Shown: positions 24,035 through 28,798 of the stretch, one piece after another
How the letters are laid out: each line of letters begins with the position of its first letter
Numbering within the stretch: position 1 is the first letter of the stretch
Source of the DNA: Opitutia bacterium UBA4506
GTDB taxonomy: Bacteria > Verrucomicrobiota > Verrucomicrobiia > Opitutales > Puniceicoccaceae
Reading direction: 5' to 3'
Assembly: GCA_002388665.1 (NCBI GenBank)
Contig: DGMY01000019.1
Span: 1-28,798 of the forward strand
Length of the DNA stretch: 28,798 nucleotides
Made by a program: the position numbers and the translations under genes
Notes under the pieces: generated by a model
The model's input: only the letters and a program-made list of their open reading frames with translations
Told to the model about the DNA's origin: nothing
The model's database searches: none

Positions 24035-24795
24035 CTGCCGGGGTTGACGGATACGGGTAGTACGATGTGGTGGGGCTCGGCTTGGCCGGACTCTTGGTCG
24101 ATCGCATTGCGTATCTGGAGGGAATAATCGGGTATGATTTCAGGGCTCCAATCGCCGCCGTCGAAAACGATTTGCCCTCCGAATGCGCCGTCCTCCGATG
24201 AGAAGTAGGCGGCCCCCAGTCCGAATGTGAGGAGGTCCACACGGTAGGTTTCCCCACTCTCGGGATCCTCCACCTCAAATGCGCGGGAGTTTGTCTGTTG
24301 ATTCTCCGACTGTATTTGCTGGAGCAGTCGAAGGAATTCGACGGGCGGAGTTTCGGTAGAAATCAACTCGGGTGCTTCGTTCCAGTTCTCAGACCAACGA
24401 GGAAGGAGCTCAAAGAATGAATTCGCGGGAGTGGACAGGGCCTCGACCAAATGAAGCAAGGCGTCGGAGACGGTACGTTCCTCAGCGGCCCGGGCGAGGA
24501 GAGCCTCGCGGCGTTCGCGCGCTTCGGATCGATCCGCTTGGATGGATTCAATTCGCCGGCGGTTTTCGGCCAATTCGGTTGCAAGCACCGCGATCTCGTT
24601 GTCCAGAATCCGTTTCTGGCGCTCCCATTGACGGGTTTCTTCGGAGAGCTGTTCTTCGAGGCGAATCGCCTCAGCAAAACCGCTCATACTCTCCATGGCG
24701 GGGCCTTCTGACTGTGAAAAGGCTGCATGAGGGACCGCAAAAATCGGGAGTACCCATCCCCATGCAAGCTTCCGGAAGCCTGATCGTCTACTCAT
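24031..24795 (-). CDS. DUF3450-family periplasmic coiled-coil protein
   Basis: The 254-residue product starts with a signal peptide (about 1-27, cleavage near AAFSQS), followed by a long coiled coil (about 38-115: RLEEQLSEETRQWERQKRIL, ATELAENRRRIESIQADRSE), then ELLPRWSENWNEAPEL and a C-terminal beta-rich part with LLTFGLGAAYFSSEDG. This layout and the LRTFGLGAAYYxxxDG-like strand match DUF3450, which precedes ttpC in many TonB2 clusters. Its function is unknown; it may contact the TtpC coiled coil. It shares ATGA with both neighbours. Confidence 0.82.
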   Translation of the reverse strand: MSRRSGFRKLAWGWVLPIFAVPHAAFSQSEGPAMESMSGFAEAIRLEEQLSEETRQWERQKRILDNEIAVLATELAENRRRIESIQADRSEARERREALLARAAEERTVSDALLHLVEALSTPANSFFELLPRWSENWNEAPELISTETPPVEFLRLLQQIQSENQQTNSRAFEVEDPESGETYRVDLLTFGLGAAYFSSEDGAFGGQIVFDGGDWSPEIIPDYSLQIRNAIDQESGQAEPHHIVLPVSVNPGR

Positions 24796-25307
24796 TTTGC
24801 GAGTGGAGAAGGCTGAATATAGAGATTGAGGTGAGCGGGATTACCGTCTGGCAGGTAGATGGTTTCTTCCGCAAAAATCACCTCGAACGGTTCGTGAGAA
24901 GTCACTTTTGGGTCCGAATCCGATTTCTCAATCGCCTGAATGGTGAACCGGTAGCGGTCGTCGTAGGTCTTTCCTTCAGTACTGCTGGGTACCATTGTCC
25001 ACGAGGAAGCCGCTATGAGTTGAGGATCGACCAAGGTAAGAATGGATTCCGATGCGACGGTTACGTCGGCAAGAATCACTTTTTGATCCGATACTTCCGC
25101 CGGCATGGGGACTCGTCCGGTCGTGCCGTCGGCCAGAAGTTTCTCGGTGACTGCTTTTACGCTCTCGACGGCTGTAGCATGTTTTTCAAGGAACTCTTGG
25201 CGCAGTTCGTCAGGCGTAGGTCGGGTGGCTACCCATATTTCATAGCACAACAATGCCGCAAAAATGGGGAGAAAGAAGAAAATGGTGGTTCGTAACAGCC
25301 CAGTCAT
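24792..25307 (-). CDS. Unknown single-span membrane-anchored protein in TonB2-type operon
   Basis: The 171-residue product has one N-terminal hydrophobic span (LLRTTIFFFLPIFAALLCYEIWV, about 4-26) that probably anchors it in the inner membrane with the rest in the periplasm. A short helical stretch (about 32-60) leads to a beta-rich domain with ILADVTVASESILTLVDPQL, DDRYRFTIQAIEKSD and PFEVIFAEETIYLPDG. I do not recognise the family. The overlap by ATGA with DUF3450 below and the two-domain protein above places it in the same operon, so a role alongside the TonB/ExbB complex is inferred from context only. Confidence 0.7.
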   Translation of the reverse strand: MTGLLRTTIFFFLPIFAALLCYEIWVATRPTPDELRQEFLEKHATAVESVKAVTEKLLADGTTGRVPMPAEVSDQKVILADVTVASESILTLVDPQLIAASSWTMVPSSTEGKTYDDRYRFTIQAIEKSDSDPKVTSHEPFEVIFAEETIYLPDGNPAHLNLYIQPSPLAK

Positions 25308-26365
25308 GGATGAGAGCTAACTGTACCCGGGGCTTTCGGGGATGCAAAACTATTTAAGATACTATAAAAGGTCGGTTTCATCTCATCGTAGTCGGGGTTC
25401 ATTCCCGAGTAGATCAAGGTGAAGATCCGATCGTTCTCCGGGACCATTACGATGTAGAGTGTGGTCATGTGGCCCCCGCCTCGGTGAGAGAATTCCAATG
25501 CGCGTCCCCGAGTGTCTCCAACGAGAGGGGTCCCGCGGCTGATTTCGTTGGCCCTGGGAAGGCGAGTGAGCAGTATCTCGAAGTGTTTGTCGGCGTACTC
25601 CTCGAATGTGACGTCCGGTTTCATTTTCTCTGAGCCGACGGAAACCCGCTCGATGAAGGGGTCGTTCCATTTCTCTTTTTGGCTAAGTCCGGCCACGTGA
25701 GTTCCGGGCAGCCCTTCTTTCACCTGCCAGTCTTCCGGATATTGGATGAAAAAGTAGGAATGGTAGTAGGTCTGTCCCAAGTCGGCCGAGAATGGGTGCA
25801 TGGAGGAGAGGATCTGGTCAAAGATAGGGCGCAAGCCATCCAGTGTTTGGTTCTCACCGGCCTCCCGGATGACATAGACTCGATCGTTGTCCACGAGAAC
25901 AAACACGCGCAAGTACCGTTCCTCACCCGCCTCGTTGTAGGTTCCTTCAATAGCCATTCCAGAATGCTCCCCGTGCTGGGCGGGAGCGCTTTGGAGGTGT
26001 TTGTAGTCGGGAAACTCCTCACCGAGTTCTGCCAGGATCTCTTCAGACAGTTTTGGGAGGTCCTTTGGGGCCGCTTTACTCTCGATGACATAGAGTGTGA
26101 AGCTTTCCCGCACTGTGTCGCTCGGGTCGGTCAGTTGGCTGGTGGCGATCAGGTCGACCTCTGTTGGGTTCGTTTCGATGTCCCAGTTCGACGGAAGGAA
26201 AAAGTATAGGCTCGGATGCCGGATTGGCGTCCACGTAGTATCCTCGGTAGCCTCGTCCTGTGCCTGGGCCTGGCCGATCAAGAGTGCACATATTACGGGG
26301 AAAGTGGCGGCGCGAAGGATTCGATGAAACGTTGAGCGAACTGTGGTCGTAGATGGCTTGTTCAT
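25304..26365 (-). CDS. Secreted protein with two tandem PsbP/DcrB-like domains
   Basis: The 353-residue product has a signal peptide (about 1-35, cleavage near AQAQDE). Two similar halves follow: residues about 45-190 (SLYFFLPSNWDIETNPTEVD...LIVESK..., ending FDQILSSMH) and about 198-345 (SYFFIQYPEDWQVKEGLPGT...ending FYSILNSF). Each half contains a YFF-P-x-W opening, a central beta-sheet and a closing D-L/M-K-P-x-F/I-x-x-I-L-x-S motif, the pattern of the PsbP/DUF1795/DcrB fold. The likely duplication is my reading of the sequence. Such domains are periplasmic or lipoprotein-borne and of mixed function. It shares ATGA with both neighbours. Confidence 0.72.
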   Translation of the reverse strand: MNKPSTTTVRSTFHRILRAATFPVICALLIGQAQAQDEATEDTTWTPIRHPSLYFFLPSNWDIETNPTEVDLIATSQLTDPSDTVRESFTLYVIESKAAPKDLPKLSEEILAELGEEFPDYKHLQSAPAQHGEHSGMAIEGTYNEAGEERYLRVFVLVDNDRVYVIREAGENQTLDGLRPIFDQILSSMHPFSADLGQTYYHSYFFIQYPEDWQVKEGLPGTHVAGLSQKEKWNDPFIERVSVGSEKMKPDVTFEEYADKHFEILLTRLPRANEISRGTPLVGDTRGRALEFSHRGGGHMTTLYIVMVPENDRIFTLIYSGMNPDYDEMKPTFYSILNSFASPKAPGTVSSHP

Positions 26366-26979
26366 GTGGGACGGGTCGATGGTTCGAGTAGTGAGGAGAT
26401 TCCTAAAAATATGGGCCCGGTCTCGGTGTTTCTTCCGGAGAAAGTGGTCAATGCGTACCGATGCCGGGGAAGGCGTTTCAAATAGTCGGTGACCTGCTGG
26501 GTTTCTTCCTGCCCTCCCGGGTGTCCACGATAGGCCACGATCCCGAGCCGGAATCGCTGACTCGCGCGACGAAAAATGGCATCCAGCGCGGCTAGAGTAG
26601 AGTCTGGGGCGGTGACGATGGAATGGTCGCCTCCCGGGAGGTAGCCCAGATTAAAGATGGCGGCGTCAATCGTGGGAACCGGGCGCTCCCTGAAAAAATC
26701 CTCGAATCCAGCATGATCGAGGGGAAACAGTTGGGCCGTGAAATTGTGGTTTGCGAGCCGTTGTCTGGTGGCGTCCAATGCAGCTGTCTGCAGGTCCATT
26801 CCCCATACAGATTCTCCGGATCCTATGGTTTGGCAGAGGAAGAGTGTGTCATGGCCATTCCCGCAGGTAGCATCAATCGCAACTGAACCTGGCGCTAGTG
26901 CTGGACGTAGCCAGTCTTGGGCCCGCTTATAGAGCGGAATCTCTTTTGGGTGTTGGGTTGCTATTGTAGGTTCAGACAC
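26362..26979 (-). CDS. mnmM: YtqB/MnmM-like SAM-dependent RNA methyltransferase
   Basis: The 205-residue product has a Rossmann methyltransferase fold with motif I DATCGNGHDT (36-45), then FNLGYLPGGD (109-118) and YRGHPGGQEE (150-159). These three blocks are diagnostic of PF06962 (B. subtilis YtqB). YtqB was recently shown to be MnmM, which methylates nm5(s2)U34 of tRNA to mnm5(s2)U34, so this is the likely reaction. Length is typical (about 190). It is the first gene of the nine-gene run and overlaps the next by ATGA, though a translational-fidelity enzyme has no obvious tie to the TonB system. Start ATG 26979 follows a 270-base intergenic region. Confidence 0.85.
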   Translation of the reverse strand: MSEPTIATQHPKEIPLYKRAQDWLRPALAPGSVAIDATCGNGHDTLFLCQTIGSGESVWGMDLQTAALDATRQRLANHNFTAQLFPLDHAGFEDFFRERPVPTIDAAIFNLGYLPGGDHSIVTAPDSTLAALDAIFRRASQRFRLGIVAYRGHPGGQEETQQVTDYLKRLPRHRYALTTFSGRNTETGPIFLGISSLLEPSTRPT

Positions 26980-27249
26980 CGATCAGGTCGCATTGGTTCT
27001 GCTCTGACCATGTGGAAACTATCTGCTGTTGTCGAATCTCCCGTTTAAAAAGTTTTTTATAATATAAAATAGATTACTCGGAAGATCGGATTTTGGGATA
27101 CCAGGAGGATCTTGCGCATGTGGCCGAGGGTTATGCAGGGATTTGCAAGGGGATAGAGTGGAGAGTTCGGAGTCTTACTTGGCTTGATCCGTTTTAAGGT
27201 CAGAATTTTACTGATGGTCTCTGTTCTCGATCTACGATAGTGAGTTGAT
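26980..27249. other. Divergent intergenic region with AT-rich core
   Basis: An AT-rich block at about 27043-27071 (with TATAAT at 27058-27063) probably serves as promoter DNA for one or both flanking genes. A 12-codon open frame (27118-27156) behind a perfect AGGAGG (27103-27108, nine bases before the ATG) also lies here. Confidence 0.45.
27118..27156 (+). other. Possible 12-codon leader peptide with perfect Shine-Dalgarno site
   Basis: ATG at 27118, reading MWPRVMQGFARG then TAG, follows AGGAGG (27103-27108) by nine bases. The strong site stands out because most genes here lack one. It may be a leader ORF for the STAS-like gene or chance. Confidence 0.25.
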
Positions 27250-27630
27250 ATGAAAAACCAACGTCACGGTATGTCGATCGGGATGGAACGAGTGGGGTCA
27301 ACTTATTTCATGACTCTAAGAGTTGTGGGGAAACTGACTCATGAGGACTATCAGATCATAACTCCAACGATTGAATCTGCCTTGAGCGGGGTCGATGTAC
27401 CAGAGATTCACGCCCTGATTGATGGACGCGAATTAGAGGGCTGGGAGCTGCGGGCGGCATGGGATGATTTCCGTCTCGGAGCGAAACACGGAAAAGAATT
27501 CTCAAAGATTGCGATTCTAGGGAACCGTTCTTGGCAGGAAGCCGCTGCGAAGCTCGGCTCTTGGTTTATTTCGGGCGATGTTCGATTTTTTGAAGACGAA
27601 GACGCGGCGGTCAAATGGTTGCACGAGTAG
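27250..27630 (+). CDS. SpoIIAA-like (STAS-related) protein
   Basis: The 126-residue product resembles the SpoIIAA-like family PF11964: an N-terminal MERVGSTYFMTLRVVGKLTHEDYQIITPTIESAL, a central IHALIDGRELEGWELRAAWDDFRLGAKH and a C-terminal FSKIAILGNRSWQEAAAKLGSWF, then FEDEDAAVKWL. The pattern alternates strands and helices as in STAS domains. The family is related to anti-anti-sigma and CRAL-TRIO-like folds but lacks the conserved phosphorylated serine of SpoIIAA, so a direct sigma-control role is not expected. It has no obvious operon partner. Confidence 0.82.
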   Translation: MKNQRHGMSIGMERVGSTYFMTLRVVGKLTHEDYQIITPTIESALSGVDVPEIHALIDGRELEGWELRAAWDDFRLGAKHGKEFSKIAILGNRSWQEAAAKLGSWFISGDVRFFEDEDAAVKWLHE

Positions 27631-27794
27631 TCTCCCTTTGATAGACATTTAAAAGCGAAATCCTCATTCCATGGGTTTCTTGGTTCGACGCTCTTCCCCA
27701 TAGATTTCATGAAGCGGGCACGTTGCTATAGATCGGTGCCTGTAAATTGTACAATCGACTTACTCTTCTCACCTTTCACTCGGCTGGCACTACT

Positions 27795-28544
27795 ATGAAA
27801 AAACATCATTCTATCACCCGCAGAACCCTCCTTCCTTTCGTTGCGCTGGTGCTCTGCGGCTCGCCGTTGCTGGGTCTCGATCTGGCCATTACAAACGCTG
27901 GTTTTGAGGACACCTCCGGTCAGTCCACCTACAATGAATTTACCTTCGGAGTACCCGTAGGATGGTCCGTGTATGACCCCTCCGGCATCACGGGAGATTC
28001 TGGCGTCTATCACGGGACACTGGAGCCGAACGGAACCGACTTTTTCCCCGTGACCGCCCCGGAGGGTGATCGGGTAGCGATCTTTTTCAACAGCGGAGAG
28101 AAAGGATCCGGGGAATATGGATTTACCCAAACACTGGCGGAAGTATTGAGTCCAAACACTCGCTACACGCTCACGGTACAAGTGGGGAATATTACCTCTG
28201 GAACCGACGAAGGGGGTACGGCCTACGATCTCTCAAATTTTCCCGGCTACCGGGTTGATTTTGTAGCCGGCGGCTCAGTGATTGCTTCAGATGATGATTC
28301 CCTGACGATTGCAGAAGGAGCATGGGAAACCAGCACCGTCACTTATACGACCGGCTCCACCGTGACTCCGGGTCAGAATATCGGTATCCGCCTGGTCAAC
28401 CTGAACGCCACGGACGAAGCCCCGGACAACGAGGTCGACTTTGACGACGTTCAGCTCACGGCCGTAGCCGTACCGGAACCCCGGCTCGCGACGTTGCTCG
28501 TAAGCTTGTTTTCAGCAAGTTTCCTAATCCGCCGACGACGCTAG
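27795..28544 (+). CDS. Secreted PEP-CTERM protein, short form
   Basis: With ATG at 27795 the product has 249 residues. It has a signal peptide (MKKHHSITRRTLLPFVALVLCG.., about 1-27). The mature N-terminus, ITNAGFEDTSGQSTYNEFTFGVPVGW, opens a carbohydrate-binding-like jelly-roll domain typical of Verrucomicrobiota PEP-CTERM proteins (NAGFE.....P.GW). The end has VPEP (about 226-229), a hydrophobic span (TLLVSLFSASFLI) and RRRR. An in-frame ATG at 27747 would add 16 residues that do not look like a signal peptide. It is the second substrate for a presumed exosortase; none is encoded here. No clear terminator follows. Confidence 0.86.
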   Translation: MKKHHSITRRTLLPFVALVLCGSPLLGLDLAITNAGFEDTSGQSTYNEFTFGVPVGWSVYDPSGITGDSGVYHGTLEPNGTDFFPVTAPEGDRVAIFFNSGEKGSGEYGFTQTLAEVLSPNTRYTLTVQVGNITSGTDEGGTAYDLSNFPGYRVDFVAGGSVIASDDDSLTIAEGAWETSTVTYTTGSTVTPGQNIGIRLVNLNATDEAPDNEVDFDDVQLTAVAVPEPRLATLLVSLFSASFLIRRRR

Positions 28545-28711
28545 ATTGGGGGCAGACTGAATTGTTGCCGCGTTCGATGAGGCACGGAGATCGATTGCTC
28601 CGCATGGACGGCGCGCACGAAACGGTTTCGGAGATTGAATCCAGCGGTTTCAATTACCATCCGAGTTAAGGGAGCGTCGGAACTAATGCCATTCTCAAAT
28701 ATTTTTTAGAG

Positions 28712-28798
28712 ATTTCAACCCGCGCCCCCGTGAGGGGGCGACTCACTGCGATGCTTCTCCTTCGTCGCCTTCACACGTTTCAATCCGCGCCCCCGTGA
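28712..28798 (-). CRISPR. Leader-distal end of a type I-C-like CRISPR array (cut by window edge)
   Basis: A 31-base repeat at 28712-28742 is followed by a 34-base spacer (28743-28776) and the first 22 bases of a second repeat (28777-28798), where the window ends. The repeat has an internal dyad (CGCCCCC-GTGA-GGGGGCG), and its reverse complement ends in GGATTGAAAC, the hallmark of type I-C repeats. So the array is read on the minus strand. The outer repeat differs from the inner one at two positions (A for G at its first base, C for T at its eighth), all at the crRNA 3' end, as expected for the terminal repeat. The leader and any cas genes should lie to the right. Only one spacer is visible. 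Confidence 0.8.

Overview
The window looks like chromosomal DNA (moderate-to-high G+C) from a Gram-negative, didermic bacterium, most likely a Verrucomicrobiota member of the Opitutales/Puniceicoccaceae kind. This is inferred from the mix of features: two secreted proteins ending in PEP-CTERM sorting signals, several outer-membrane beta-barrel proteins, a TonB-type energy system, few recognisable Shine-Dalgarno sites, GTG starts on several core genes, and zinc-ligand-poor (type B) ribosomal proteins L31 and L36. No rRNA or tRNA gene was seen.

Layout. 1-231: tail of a RAYT/IS200-like transposase cut by the window edge. 426-1163: TorF-like (Gcw_chp) porin, converging on rpmE2-rpmJ2 through a shared bidirectional terminator. 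1775-6279 (minus): a LON-domain protein, then the protein quality-control run tig-clpP-clpX, with a small helix-hairpin-helix protein overlapping the end of clpX. 6628-9431 (plus): a hexapeptide acyltransferase, an outer-membrane barrel protein with a long acidic linker, a strong terminator, and an RmlD-like sugar-nucleotide reductase. 9857-11437: a 526-residue PEP-CTERM beta-strand protein behind an AT-rich leader that holds a perfect palindrome. 11647-12573: YitT-family membrane protein. 12603-16351 (minus): RlmD/TrmA-type RNA methyltransferase, PPK2 polyphosphate kinase, and an O-antigen ligase/polymerase family membrane protein. 16470-19586 (plus): a response regulator with a decayed NtrC-type ATPase domain, followed by a GspE/PilB ATPase.

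19645-26979 (minus) is the most distinctive block: nine genes read in one direction with every junction overlapping, seven of the eight by the four bases ATGA. In transcription order they are a YtqB/MnmM-like methyltransferase, a secreted protein with two PsbP/DcrB-like domains, a single-span unknown protein, DUF3450, a TtpC-like long ExbB, ExbB, ExbD, TonB and a TPR protein. The last six match the gene order of the TonB2/TtpC systems known from Vibrio and other proteobacteria; the first three look like a local extension. The proteins would form an inner-membrane, proton-motive-force-driven motor with periplasmic accessory parts, but no TonB-dependent receptor is present in the window to show what it drives.

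27250-28544 (plus) holds a SpoIIAA/STAS-like protein and a second PEP-CTERM protein. At the extreme right (28712-28798) begins a CRISPR array with a type I-C-like repeat. The outermost repeat is the degenerate, leader-distal one, so the leader and any cas genes should lie to the right of the window.
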